DNA of 64,000 nucleotides from Devosia psychrophila (GTDB taxonomy: Bacteria > Pseudomonadota > Alphaproteobacteria > Rhizobiales > Devosiaceae): NCBI RefSeq assembly GCF_000971275.1, contig NZ_LAPV01000147.1, positions 58,961 to 122,960 of the forward strand, in the 5' to 3' direction. Made by a program: the position numbers and the translations under genes. Shown piece after piece: positions 55,460-64,000 of this stretch; positions within the stretch are counted from its first letter, which is position 1; each line of letters starts with the position of its first letter. The notes beneath the pieces were generated by a model. It was not told the DNA's origin. It was given only the letters and a program-made list of their open reading frames with translations, and ran no database searches.

Positions 55460-55580
55460 CTCTGTGGCTCCCATCACCCCACCCTCGGTCCCTCCCCATT
55501 CAGGGGAGGGAGGCGCTAGGTCCGATAGCGGTGTTCGTCGTCTCCCTCCCCTTGTGGGGAGGGATTAAGGGTGGGAGTGG
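55460..55580. repeat. GC-rich double-hairpin repeat, second family, copy 2
   Basis: This direct copy of the 39731-39850 unit has lead-in CTCTGTGGCTCCCATCACCC, an inner hairpin CCCTCCCCATTCAGGGGAGG and trailing GGGGAGGGATTAAGGGTGGG. The middle differs between copies. It lies between the convergent murQ and beta-mannosidase genes and may end transcription of both. Confidence 0.8.
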
Positions 55581-55607
55581 TTTGGTCCCGATGCGACGGC
55601 GGAAAAG

Positions 55608-58067
55608 TTATCGTAGCTGGTTGGCGCAGCGGAATACCGGGGTCTGGCATAGCATAGCTGCGTTGAGTTCCACCGCGCATTGGACCCGGAGTGTTCGGGT
55701 TTCGCCCGGCAGCAGGGTCACCAGCATGTCGTCCACTGATGCTTCGGGGTGGATGCGATCAACGAACAGGCAGAGGTCCTTGAGGAGGCTGTGCGCTGTG
55801 ACAGTGACCAGCCAGTCGGCGTCGTCGCGGGTTATTGATAGGTCCGCTCGCGCTTCGGGCAAGTCCAGTTCCACATCTTCGGCGAACCAATGATGCGCCA
55901 CGCTATCATGCATGGTGGCGACGAGCAGTTCTTCGCGCGGGTTGCCGGGTGTTGCCACATGCGAAGGAATGGCCAGCGAGGCGACATCCAGCCGGTCGGC
56001 GCAGAGGCGCCAGTGGGTCCATTCGGCCAGCACCGTGCCGTCGAAACGCAGGCGTTTGACCGTGACCGGGCCGCGCCAGAACAGGGTGCGTTCGTTGACG
56101 GCGAAGAGGTGTAGTTCCTCGCCGCGCGGCTGGATGGTCAGCAGGTGGGGGTGATAGGCGGCGCGAAGGGCGTACCACAGGGGCTTAAGGCGGCCGTAGC
56201 CGTCCACGGCCGACCATGAAGTGACCGGCCAGCAATCGTTGAGCTGCCAGACAATGGCGCCCATGTTGAGGCCGCGATGGCTGCGCCAGTGTTCGATGCC
56301 GAAGCGGATGGCGCGAGCCTGGTTGAGCTGGGTGGCATAGTGCCAGTCGTCCATATTGGTCGGGGTTGGGAGATGTCCAGACAGGCCGCGCAGCAGCTTG
56401 TCATTGCCGATGGTGGCCTTCTGGTGATGCCATACGCCGGGCGAGGTTGGGGTCATCGGCTGGTCGTGCACCGACTGAGTGAGCGTCGCCCAGGTCGGCG
56501 GTGCCTGCCAGCCGAATTCGGAGCAGAAGCGCGGTACGCTGTCGGCGTAGTGCTCGTAGCCGACGTCGTTCCACACATCCCAGACGTGCGAGCAACCGTG
56601 CGCTGGGTCGTTGGGGTGGATGTCCATCGTGCCGGAATAGGGGCTGCCGGCCCAATATGGCCGGGTCGGATCGAGTTCGGCGACGAGGCGGGGCAGCAGG
56701 TCCAGATAATAGCCTTTGCCCCAGGTGCGGCCTTCGAGAACGTCCTGCCAGCCCCAGTCGAACCAGCCCCAGATGTTCTCGTTATTACCGTTCCAAAGAA
56801 CCAGCGACGGATAAGGCATCAGCCGGACGATATTGTCGCGCGCTTCGGCTTCGATCTCGGCCGGCAGGTCGCCCTCTTCAGGATAGGCGGCGCAGGCGAA
56901 CAGGAAATCCTGCCAGACCAGCATGCCGGCCTTGTCGCAGGCCTCATAGAAAGCGTCGGTTTCGTAGATGCCGCCGCCCCAGACGCGCAGCATGTTGATA
57001 TTGGCCTGCTTGGCCTGGAGGATGCGGGCGGCGTAGCGCTCGGGCGTGACGCGCGGCAAGAAGCAGTCGTCGGGGATCCAGTTGGCGCCGCAGATATAGA
57101 CTGGCACGTCGTTGATGATGAAGTTGAAGGCGGTGCCGACGTCGTCGGCGCTGGTATCGAGGCGGAGCGAGCGGAAGCCGATTTGCCTGCTCCAGGAATC
57201 GGTTACGGCGCCGGATTCATCCAGAAGCTCGACATCAAGAGTGTAGAGTGGCTGGCTCCCGAGGCCATGCGGCCACCACAGTTGGGGCGACGGTACAGTG
57301 AGGTCGAGCGCGCCCTGCCCGATCGGTTGCGTAGCGGTAACGCCGGCTACACTGGCGCGGAGGCTCATGCCCTCGCCCTGCCCGTCGATCTCGGCGTGAA
57401 TGCGCACCTTGCCAGCGGCGCCCTGCAGGGTGACTTCCGGCCGTAGCTGGGCGATCCGCGCCCTGCTCCAGCTTTCAATCCGCATTGGTTTCCATATTCC
57501 TGCAGTGACCAGCGTTGGGCCCCAGTCCCAGCCGAAATTGCAGGCCATCTTGCGCATCAGGTTGGCCGGGCCGGGATAGTTGTTGGGCCGCGGCTCGTAT
57601 TGTTTTGCCAGCGCCTCGCCGCGGGTCCACGCGGATTCGAACAGGATGGAGAGCGTGTTGGCGCCGTCGCGCAGCAGACCACCGAGATCGAAGCGATACT
57701 CTCGGTTCATGTTGGCGGTCTCGCCAATGATGGCGCCGTTCAGCACCAGTTGGGCAAAGGTATCGAGGCCGGGACAGACCAGTTCGACCGTGCCGGCGCT
57801 TTGGTCATGCCAGTCGAAGGCCAGCTCATAGCGCCAATCGCAGCGGCCGACCCAATCGACGGCGATCTCGTTGAGGTCGAGATAGGGATTGGGGATCAGC
57901 CGGGCAGCCAAGAGGTCGGTATGCACCGTGCCGGGCACCTTGGCAGGAATAGATTGGGGCAGGTTTGGCGCGCCGACCGGGCGGGCGCAGCTCAGGGTCC
58001 AGCCGGTGTCGAGGATGCGTTGCGAATGGACCATGGAAGCGCCTGCCGGTTGGGACTGAACTTCCAT
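55608..58067 (-). CDS. GH2 beta-mannosidase
   Basis: The 819-residue protein has the GH2 layout: a jelly-roll sugar-binding N-domain, an immunoglobulin-like domain and a TIM barrel. The acid/base glutamate lies in VLWNGNNENIWGW (about residue 425) and the nucleophile glutamate in RFCSEFGWQAPP (about residue 518), the beta-mannosidase versions of these motifs. There is no signal peptide, so it acts on imported mannosides in the cytoplasm. A start 11 codons later (58034) is equally plausible. No mannoside transporter adjoins it. Confidence 0.88.
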   Translation of the reverse strand: MEVQSQPAGASMVHSQRILDTGWTLSCARPVGAPNLPQSIPAKVPGTVHTDLLAARLIPNPYLDLNEIAVDWVGRCDWRYELAFDWHDQSAGTVELVCPGLDTFAQLVLNGAIIGETANMNREYRFDLGGLLRDGANTLSILFESAWTRGEALAKQYEPRPNNYPGPANLMRKMACNFGWDWGPTLVTAGIWKPMRIESWSRARIAQLRPEVTLQGAAGKVRIHAEIDGQGEGMSLRASVAGVTATQPIGQGALDLTVPSPQLWWPHGLGSQPLYTLDVELLDESGAVTDSWSRQIGFRSLRLDTSADDVGTAFNFIINDVPVYICGANWIPDDCFLPRVTPERYAARILQAKQANINMLRVWGGGIYETDAFYEACDKAGMLVWQDFLFACAAYPEEGDLPAEIEAEARDNIVRLMPYPSLVLWNGNNENIWGWFDWGWQDVLEGRTWGKGYYLDLLPRLVAELDPTRPYWAGSPYSGTMDIHPNDPAHGCSHVWDVWNDVGYEHYADSVPRFCSEFGWQAPPTWATLTQSVHDQPMTPTSPGVWHHQKATIGNDKLLRGLSGHLPTPTNMDDWHYATQLNQARAIRFGIEHWRSHRGLNMGAIVWQLNDCWPVTSWSAVDGYGRLKPLWYALRAAYHPHLLTIQPRGEELHLFAVNERTLFWRGPVTVKRLRFDGTVLAEWTHWRLCADRLDVASLAIPSHVATPGNPREELLVATMHDSVAHHWFAEDVELDLPEARADLSITRDDADWLVTVTAHSLLKDLCLFVDRIHPEASVDDMLVTLLPGETRTLRVQCAVELNAAMLCQTPVFRCANQLR

Positions 58068-58171
58068 ACATGAGCGGCCGGGGGAAAATCAAAAATCTTC
58101 GCGCCGGGTGTCGAGCCAGGAATGCTCCGCTCGTTGTAGATATGAAGCAACCCACTGACTGGAGACACAAA

Positions 58172-58654
58172 ATGTCCGACGCCCTGCCCACCGAGGATAC
58201 CGACCGAGACCTGGTGCTAACCCGCGTGCTGAATGCGCCGCGTGACAAGGTTTACCAGTGCTGGACGCAGCCGGAGCTGATCGTGCAATGGTTTGCACCC
58301 AAGCCATGGTCCACGCCCAAGGCAGTGGTCGACCTGCGCGTCGGTGGCGGCAATGTGATCACCATGGCCGACGAGGCCGGCAATGAATATCCCAATGCCG
58401 GGCAGTATCTCGAGATCGTGCCGAACGAAAGGCTGGTGTTCACCGATGCGTTTACTGGCGACTGGGCACCATCGGCCAAGCCATTCTTTACAGGCGTATT
58501 GACCTTCGAAGATGCCGGCGAGGGAAAGACAAAATATACCGCCATAGCCCGGCACTGGACGGCAGAAGATGCGGAAAATCACAAGAAAATGGGCTTTCAC
58601 GAAGGCTGGGGCCTGTGCGCGGCGCAACTTGAAGAACTGGCGGCCCGTATTTGA
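58172..58654 (+). CDS. SRPBCC (AHSA1-like) protein
   Basis: The 160-residue protein has the AHSA1/START-like pattern TRVLNAPRDKVYQCWTQPEL then IVQWFAPKPWSTPKAVVDLR and GYNEYPNAG-like turn. The C-terminal GFHEGWGLCAAQLEELAA is typical. It probably binds a small hydrophobic ligand. GGAGAC at 58161-58166 supports the start at 58172. It is divergent from the beta-mannosidase, with no clear functional link. Confidence 0.85.
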   Translation: MSDALPTEDTDRDLVLTRVLNAPRDKVYQCWTQPELIVQWFAPKPWSTPKAVVDLRVGGGNVITMADEAGNEYPNAGQYLEIVPNERLVFTDAFTGDWAPSAKPFFTGVLTFEDAGEGKTKYTAIARHWTAEDAENHKKMGFHEGWGLCAAQLEELAARI

Positions 58655-59015
58655 AGATCGTTACCTGGGCCGCGAAACCTGTCGCGGTCCCCGTTCTATT
58701 TCAAGTCTATTTCAAGAATTCCAACGCCGCAATTATGGATGATTCATTCCATTGACGGAACGCATGATTGGCTTCGTTCGACCGTAAGCTGAGCCTGCCG
58801 AACCACTCTCCCCAGCCGTTACATGATTGTCGCAAAGCTGTGATTGTTACGCCCACATCGGTGCGTCGCCGACCCCGGGGTTCCCCCTTGCCTAATTTCC
58901 ACAGTGGTAGTTAGCTTCCCGCTGGGCGAGGTCGACGCAGATCGATGAAACCCTCGAGCGGAACCGACCGCTCTGTGGAACATCCGTTCTATTGAACGAA
59001 CTTTGGGAGAACACA
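58655..59015. other. Gap with hairpin, 11-bp tandem duplication and promoter region of the second ABC operon
   Basis: A hairpin just past the SRPBCC stop pairs CCGCGA with TCGCGG (58670-58687) and may end that gene. TCTATTTCAAG is duplicated exactly in tandem (58695-58705, 58706-58716). At 58827-58844, TTGTCGC-AAAG-CTGTGAT has the seven-four-seven layout of a Pho box, matching the consensus moderately. No gene is seen here. Confidence 0.45.
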
Positions 59016-60164
59016 ATGAAACGGCGTGATTTTATTCTCGCTACCGGCGTTGCTGCCGGCGCCCTGATGCTGCCCCGCATGTCCTTTGCCGCCGAAGGCG
59101 TCATCGACGTGTATTTCACCTCGGACCAGAACGTCATCGACTTCTGGACCAACACGGTGAAGCCAAAGTTTGAAGCGGCAAATGCCGGCATCACCCTCAA
59201 TCTGGTTGACGGTGGCGATAGCGCCGGCGTTTCGGCGATTGCCGACCGCGCACTGGCTGCACTGGCCGGTGGCAGCGATCCGCAGGCCGACCTGTTCGAA
59301 GGCTTCGACAGCCGCGTTACGGTCGATGGCATTGCCAAGGGCCTCTATGTCGACTTCGAGAAGGCTGGTCTCAGCAACTATTCCAAGATCAACCCGCTGG
59401 CGTTCGACATTCCGACCAACCTGCCCTACCGCGGTTCACAGGTTTTGCTGGCCTATGACACGACCAAGCTCGATCCGGCCAATGTGCCGAAGACTTGGGC
59501 CGACCTCGTTGCCTGGATCAAGGCCAACCCAGGCCAGTTCATCTACAACCGTCCCAACAAGGGCGGTTCGGGTGGCAACTTCGTGCGTCGCGCGATTTTC
59601 GAAGCCAACGGCAATGACCCGACCAAGTTCTCGGTCGACAATTACACCGCCGAAGCCGGCGATGCGATGCTGAACCCAGCCTGGGCAATCCTGAACGACC
59701 TGGCTCCGTCGCTGTTCGATGGCGGCGCCTATACTTCGGGCAACACCCAGTCGATCCAGCTGCTCAGCCAGTCGGCTGTGACCATGATTCCGGCGTGGTC
59801 TGACCAGACCCTGTCGGCTATCGCCCAGGGCGCTTTGCCGGAAACCACCGGCCTCGTTCAGCTACAGGACCTCGGCCTGCCGGGCGGCTTCACCAAGCTG
59901 GCAGTGCTGAGCAATGGCGCCAACAAGGACGCAGCCCTCAAGCTCGCCGACTTCCTTCTCACCGAGGAAATCCAGTCTGCCGTGCTGACCGAGCTCGGCG
60001 GCTATCCGGGCGTGTCGTGGGACAATATCTCGGCCGAACTGCGCGAGAAGTTCGCCGATATCATCCCGACCACCATCCCGACCTTCCCCGGCGGCGATTG
60101 GGAAAAGGCCGTCAATGACGGCTGGTATCGTGCCGTGGCTCCGAACGTGGATCCCGCTTCGTGA
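59016..60164 (+). CDS. ABC transporter substrate-binding protein (family 1, second operon)
   Basis: The 382-residue protein starts at MKRRDFILATGVAAGALMLP; the twin arginine with RDFI suggests Tat export, so it may fold in the cytoplasm first. GGGAGA at 59005-59010 supports the start. The mature protein resembles the putrescine/iron/thiamine-like binding-protein group (VIDVYFTSDQNVIDFW, PYRGSQVLLAYDTTKLD). The operon ends in a glycerophosphodiester phosphodiesterase, which suggests a glycerophosphodiester as ligand. Confidence 0.85.
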   Translation: MKRRDFILATGVAAGALMLPRMSFAAEGVIDVYFTSDQNVIDFWTNTVKPKFEAANAGITLNLVDGGDSAGVSAIADRALAALAGGSDPQADLFEGFDSRVTVDGIAKGLYVDFEKAGLSNYSKINPLAFDIPTNLPYRGSQVLLAYDTTKLDPANVPKTWADLVAWIKANPGQFIYNRPNKGGSGGNFVRRAIFEANGNDPTKFSVDNYTAEAGDAMLNPAWAILNDLAPSLFDGGAYTSGNTQSIQLLSQSAVTMIPAWSDQTLSAIAQGALPETTGLVQLQDLGLPGGFTKLAVLSNGANKDAALKLADFLLTEEIQSAVLTELGGYPGVSWDNISAELREKFADIIPTTIPTFPGGDWEKAVNDGWYRAVAPNVDPAS

Positions 60165-61039
60165 CCATGACAGCTCCGGACCAGATTGGGTCCGTTACAC
60201 CAGTTCGCAGGAGGCCATATGGCCTCCTGCTCGTCGCTACCCCGGTGCTGCTGGTCGCCTGGCTGGTGATCTGGCCGATCATCTCCGCGGTGATCCAGAC
60301 GGCCTTCGTCACTACGCCGGACGGCGGCAGTGCAGTCTCGCTCGAGACCTACAGTTTCTTCTTTTCCGACGGCTACAGCCTGTCGAACCTGTCGATGACG
60401 CTATGGACGACAGGCGTTTGCGCGGCCCTGCTGCTGGTGGTCTGCCTGCCGATCGCGCTGTATCTGCGTTTTTCCGACAGCAAAGTCGCGGCCTATGTGC
60501 AGGGCCTCGCCATCTTCCCGATGTTCGTGCCCTCAATCATCCTGAGCTTCGCGTTTATCCGCGTGCTGGGACCTAATGGCACCGTCGACCTGCTGCTCAA
60601 TTCAGTGGGACTGCCCCATATCCGCTCGCCATACCTGACGCCATGGGGGCCGGTGATCGGGCTGGTCTGGGACAATATTCCGCTGACCGTGCTGATCCTG
60701 CTGTCGGGCCTCGGCAATGTGTCCAACCAGGCGGTCGAGGCGGCGCGCGATGTCGGCGCCGGCAAGCTGGCCCTGCTGTGGCACATCATCCTGCCGCGCA
60801 TTTCCAACTCGATCCTGGTCGCTATTTCCTTTGCCGTGCTCGGCATTTTCTCGGCCTTCACCCTGCCCTATATCCTTGGCCCCGCCGCGCCGGAAATGAT
60901 GGGCCCGTTCATGCAGCGCACCTTCCGCGAACTGCTGGAGCCGAAAACGGCCATCACCCAGGCGGTGGTTACGTTCGGGTTCTGCATCGTGTTTGGGCTT
61001 TTCTACGTGCGCTCCGTCGCCAAGAACAGGGCTGCATAA
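60161..61039 (+). CDS. ABC transporter permease (second operon, first subunit)
   Basis: The 292-residue protein has about six transmembrane helices and the EAA loop EAARDVGAGKLALLWHIILP (about residues 194-213). A GTG at 60161 overlaps the binding-protein stop by four bases; an ATG at 60167 is the alternative. The stop directly abuts the next start. Confidence 0.88.
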   Translation: MTMTAPDQIGSVTPVRRRPYGLLLVATPVLLVAWLVIWPIISAVIQTAFVTTPDGGSAVSLETYSFFFSDGYSLSNLSMTLWTTGVCAALLLVVCLPIALYLRFSDSKVAAYVQGLAIFPMFVPSIILSFAFIRVLGPNGTVDLLLNSVGLPHIRSPYLTPWGPVIGLVWDNIPLTVLILLSGLGNVSNQAVEAARDVGAGKLALLWHIILPRISNSILVAISFAVLGIFSAFTLPYILGPAAPEMMGPFMQRTFRELLEPKTAITQAVVTFGFCIVFGLFYVRSVAKNRAA

Positions 61040-61861
61040 ATGGCCGCCACTATCGTTACTCGCAAGACTGACTGGACCGGCATCATCTTTGCCGCCGTCC
61101 TCACCCTGGTCATTGTGTTTCCGCTGGTCGTGGTGGGCACCTGGGCGTTTACCAACGTGTGGCGCTATCCGTCAGTCATTCCGCAGGAGTTTGGCCTGCG
61201 CTTCTGGAACCAGACGCTGGCGCGCGCCGACGTGTGGAGCTCGATTTCGATGAGCCTGACGCTGGCCTTCACGGTGACGGCGCTATCGGCGGCGATCTGC
61301 CTGCCGGCCGCCTATGCCTTCGCGCGGATGGATTTCCCCGGGCGCAATCTGCTGTTCTTTTCGTTCCTCGCCGGACACGCTTTCCCCAAGTTTGGCCTGC
61401 TGGTCGCCATTGCCGGGATATTTCTTCAGCTCAATCTCATCGGCACCTTCTGGGGCGTCGTGCTGATCCAACTGGTGGGCACGCTGCTGTTCATGATCTG
61501 GATTCCGGTGGCGGCATTCCAGGCGGTGGACCGGCGCATGGAGGAGGCGGCCCGTGATGTCGGCGCCTCGCCGTTCCGGGTGTTCTGGTCGATCACCCTG
61601 CCACAGGCGGGACCGACCATTGCCGCGGCGATCCTGCTCAGCTTTGTGGGCACATTTTATGAGACCGAAGGCGCCTGGCTGATCGGCGCGCCGCAGGTGC
61701 GCACGCTGCCGGTGCTGATGATTTCCTTTATCAACAACCAGCCCGTCATCCAGTATGGGGCGGTGCTCTCCGTGCTGCTCTGGGTCCCCAGTTTCATCGC
61801 GCTGCTGTTCGCCCGCAAAGTGGTGAACTCCGGCTCGTTCGCCCGCGGCTTTGGCGGCTAG
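61040..61861 (+). CDS. ABC transporter permease (second operon, second subunit)
   Basis: The 273-residue protein has about six transmembrane helices (IIFAAVLTLVIVFPLVVVGT first) and the EAA loop EEAARDVGASPFRVFWSITL (about residues 170-189). It begins immediately after the previous stop and belongs to the CysTW/PotC-like permease group. Confidence 0.88.
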   Translation: MAATIVTRKTDWTGIIFAAVLTLVIVFPLVVVGTWAFTNVWRYPSVIPQEFGLRFWNQTLARADVWSSISMSLTLAFTVTALSAAICLPAAYAFARMDFPGRNLLFFSFLAGHAFPKFGLLVAIAGIFLQLNLIGTFWGVVLIQLVGTLLFMIWIPVAAFQAVDRRMEEAARDVGASPFRVFWSITLPQAGPTIAAAILLSFVGTFYETEGAWLIGAPQVRTLPVLMISFINNQPVIQYGAVLSVLLWVPSFIALLFARKVVNSGSFARGFGG

Positions 61862-61870
61862 GAAAGACTT

Positions 61871-62950
61871 ATGTCCGTTCTCAAGATCAAAGACGTTTCC
61901 AAGATTTTTCCCAATGGCACTACCGCCGTCGACAGCTTTTCGCTCGATGTGGCGGATGGCGAACTGGTGTGCCTGCTGGGGCCATCGGGCTCGGGCAAAT
62001 CGACGCTGCTACGCATGGTGGGTGGTTTCGAGACGCCCACTTCGGGCCTGATGACCATCGACGGCGAGGACATTACCCGCGTGCCGCCCGAGAAGCGGCC
62101 GACCGGCATGGTGTTCCAGAGCCATGCGCTTTGGACGCATATGAATGTGTTCAAGAACCTGGCGTTCGGGCTCAAGCTGCGCAAGGTGCCGGCGGACGAA
62201 ATCAAGCGGCGCGTCGAGGGCGTGCTCGAACTGGTCGGCCTTGGCGGTTATGGCACGCGCTCGGTTACCCAGCTTTCGGGCGGTCAGCAGCAGCGCGTTG
62301 CGCTAGCGCGGTCGCTGGTGCTGGAACCGAAAATCCTGCTGCTCGACGAGCCTTTCGCGAGTCTTGACCAGCACTTGCGCGAAAGACTTCGCGAGGAGGT
62401 GCGCGACATTCAACAGCGCCTCAAGATCACGACGCTATTCGTGACGCATGGTCAGGACGAGGCCCTGTCTATGGCCGACCGCATCGTGGTGATGCGCGAC
62501 GGCAAGACCGAACAGATCGACCGGCCGGACGTGGTGTATCGCGAACCGCAGACACCGTTTGTTGCCGGTTTCATCGGCACGATGAACCTGATCGAGGGCG
62601 TGGTTTCCAACGGCGTGTTCAGCAAGGCGGGCTATGCGACACCGCTGCCGGTGAGTGATGGGCCTGTGACACTGGCCGTCCGGCCCGAGTCGCTCGACTT
62701 ATCGGCGGTTTCACAAGGCAGCCAGGGCAAGGTGCATCGTGTCACCGATTATGGAACGCATGGGATGGTCGATCTCGAACTGCTGGACGGCACGCGCGTC
62801 AAGGCGATGGTGCCGCATCCCGACCTGTTCAAGCCGGGCCAAGGCGTAACACTGGCGCCAAAGGCTATTGCCGCCTATCGCGATGGCAGGGTGATCCATC
62901 GCACCGGCGTTGTCGCGACCACGGCCCATCCGGCGCTGGTCGACGCATGA
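61871..62950 (+). CDS. ABC transporter ATP-binding protein (second operon)
   Basis: The 359-residue ATPase has Walker A GPSGSGKST (about residues 37-45), signature LSGGQQQR and Walker B ILLLDEPFASLDQ. A C-terminal TOBE domain follows (VTLAVRPESLDLS). GGAAAG before the ATG serves as the ribosome-binding site. Its stop overlaps the phosphodiesterase start by four bases, tying transport to catabolism. Confidence 0.9.
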   Translation: MSVLKIKDVSKIFPNGTTAVDSFSLDVADGELVCLLGPSGSGKSTLLRMVGGFETPTSGLMTIDGEDITRVPPEKRPTGMVFQSHALWTHMNVFKNLAFGLKLRKVPADEIKRRVEGVLELVGLGGYGTRSVTQLSGGQQQRVALARSLVLEPKILLLDEPFASLDQHLRERLREEVRDIQQRLKITTLFVTHGQDEALSMADRIVVMRDGKTEQIDRPDVVYREPQTPFVAGFIGTMNLIEGVVSNGVFSKAGYATPLPVSDGPVTLAVRPESLDLSAVSQGSQGKVHRVTDYGTHGMVDLELLDGTRVKAMVPHPDLFKPGQGVTLAPKAIAAYRDGRVIHRTGVVATTAHPALVDA

Positions 62951-63780
62951 CCGACCCGGTTTTTATCGAGCGGGACGGCCACCGCACTTGGCTTAAATGG
63001 CATCGCGCCAAGCGCAAAATCAGCGATCCGGTATTTACCGGCGCACGCATTCTCGAAGGCATGCGGCTTGGCGCCAGCGTCGAAGTGGACCTGGTGATCC
63101 ATGCCGATCGCGGCTATGCCGTGCTGCATGACCTGAGCGTCGAGCGCGAAACCAACGGTCGGGGCAAGGTTGCCGAACTGGGCGCCGACGCGTTGCGGGC
63201 ACTGCGGTTGCGCAACGAGGACGGCACGATTTTGCCGGACTTCGTGATGCTGCTCGAAGACCTCACAGAGCTGCTGCTCAAGGGCGAATTGCATCCCGAT
63301 GCGCTGCTGCAACTGGACTACAAGGAGGACTGGAAGGTCCTCGACGAGCGGGCAATCGCCTCGTTCAAGCGGAGCGTCGCGCCGGTAGCGCGGCACATGA
63401 TCCTGTCATCGGGCGATGCCGAAGCCGTGCGGCTGCTGACCGAAGGCGTCGAAGGTCTGCGGATCGGTTATGACCCGTGTCACGATGGGGCGCTGGAACG
63501 GCTGCAGGTGTCGCGGGATTTTACCGGCTTTGTGCGCGAGGCCGTGGCTGCCTCGCCTAATGCGGAGATGATCTATCTGTATTACGGGCTGGTGCTGGAG
63601 GCGGATCGCCTGGGGTTCGATGTGGTCGGGGCTTTCCATGCCGAAGGGCGGCGGATCGACGCCTATACGATCAACCAGGTGGATGAAGACAACCGGGCCA
63701 AAGTGGCGCGGCTGCTGGAATTGAAGGTCGATCAGATTACGACGGATGACCCGGAAGGGTTGATTGCGCTGGTGGGCTGA
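62947..63780 (+). CDS. Glycerophosphodiester phosphodiesterase family protein
   Basis: The 277-residue protein has the GDPD TIM-barrel pattern: a first catalytic histidine in LKWHRAKRK (about residue 18), metal ligands in GASVEVDLVIHADRGYAVLH (about residues 41-60), then D-LSVERETNGRGKV. The usual HRG is HRA and the PENT motif is absent, so it is a divergent member. A C-terminal DEDNRAKVARLLELKVDQI fits the family. It would cut an imported glycerophosphodiester to glycerol-3-phosphate and an alcohol. Confidence 0.82.
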   Translation: MTDPVFIERDGHRTWLKWHRAKRKISDPVFTGARILEGMRLGASVEVDLVIHADRGYAVLHDLSVERETNGRGKVAELGADALRALRLRNEDGTILPDFVMLLEDLTELLLKGELHPDALLQLDYKEDWKVLDERAIASFKRSVAPVARHMILSSGDAEAVRLLTEGVEGLRIGYDPCHDGALERLQVSRDFTGFVREAVAASPNAEMIYLYYGLVLEADRLGFDVVGAFHAEGRRIDAYTINQVDEDNRAKVARLLELKVDQITTDDPEGLIALVG

Positions 63781-63798
63781 GGACTGGGTAAGAAAGAA

Positions 63799-64000
63799 TA
63801 CCCCCACCTCGCCTCCCCTGAAAAGGGGGAGGAATTCTCTCCACTCGTGGGCACAATCTGGGTTCAATGCCGGTGACGTTGCCCCCAACTTCTATCCAGC
63901 CTGAAGGAGACTCGGGCGGTTGTTTTGGCCGATCTGGCCGGGGTGAGCTACGGGGGCTGGCGCAGAGCTGGTCATTGAGCGGAGCGGCAGATCCCGTCGC
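63799..64000. repeat. GC-rich hairpin repeat at the window end, plus unassigned sequence
   Basis: TACCCCCACCTCGCCTCCCC (63799-63818) and the following TGAAAAGGGGGAGGAAT match one arm of the composite-repeat hairpin. The partner arm is not visible before the window ends. I see no gene in 63840-64000. Confidence 0.6.

Noticed and set aside
58695..58716. CRISPR-like or satellite repeat
   Set aside because: It is a single 11-bp tandem duplication with no spacers or further units.

Overview
The window is a GC-rich alphaproteobacterial chromosome segment. Gene order and family content point to Hyphomicrobiales, most likely Devosia or a close relative; this is inferred from the sequence, not from a database search. 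Supporting signs are an acpS-lepB-rnc-era-recO run, a CBP3-like chaperone/DUF177/plsX/fabH/ihfA/merR run, ldtR next to its L,D-transpeptidase, BA14K and DUF6898 proteins, and two families of GC-rich palindromic intergenic repeats. I found no tRNA, rRNA, insertion sequence, prophage or CRISPR array.

Layout. (1) 1-3934: the end of a catabolic operon (cytosine-deaminase-like amidohydrolase, FAD-linked oxidase, NAD(P)H:quinone-type flavoprotein), then a decayed NtaA-like monooxygenase. (2) 4063-11525: an AraC regulator divergent from a sugar ABC importer operon that ends in an unusual Gfo/Idh/MocA dehydrogenase-aldo/keto reductase fusion. (3) 11526-13422: a composite intergenic repeat, then an FMN riboswitch driving a RibN-type riboflavin importer. 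(4) 13480-31891: housekeeping genes for lipid synthesis, riboflavin and deoxynucleotide control, cell wall, heme, N-end rule and topoisomerase IV. glyA in this block is preceded by a ZTP (pfl) riboswitch. (5) 31892-32588: a second, inverted copy of the composite repeat. (6) 32589-41825: recO-era-rnc-lepB-acpS, pyrE, the (p)ppGpp synthetase/hydrolase, rpoZ, smpB and dapA, all on the minus strand. (7) 42077-50142: a lytic transglycosylase, an alpha/beta-hydrolase fold protein without its nucleophile serine, an operon encoding a repeat-rich OmpA protein with a 37-residue membrane peptide and a helix-hairpin-helix protein, and a porin. (8) 50589-58654: an SDR enzyme, an amino-sugar module (NagA, a SIS-type deaminase, a GntR regulator and divergent MurQ), a GH2 beta-mannosidase and an SRPBCC protein. 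(9) 59016-63780: a second ABC importer ending in a glycerophosphodiester phosphodiesterase.

How the genes fit together. Envelope maintenance is a recurring theme: LdtR/L,D-transpeptidase, lytic transglycosylase, BamE, OmpA/BON protein, porin, and MurQ/NagA for reuse of wall amino sugars. Two riboswitches link vitamin and one-carbon status to ribN and glyA. Two self-contained uptake operons pair an importer with an enzyme that would act on the imported compound.

Nothing here is a clear undescribed defence or mobile system. The points most worth following are the mosaic inverted repeat with a 135-bp core differing at about two positions between copies about 20 kb apart, the dehydrogenase-AKR fusion, the tandem half-site operators in the nag/murQ region, an orphan immunity-like gene overlapping nusB, and the five-fold repeat OmpA protein with its small membrane partner.
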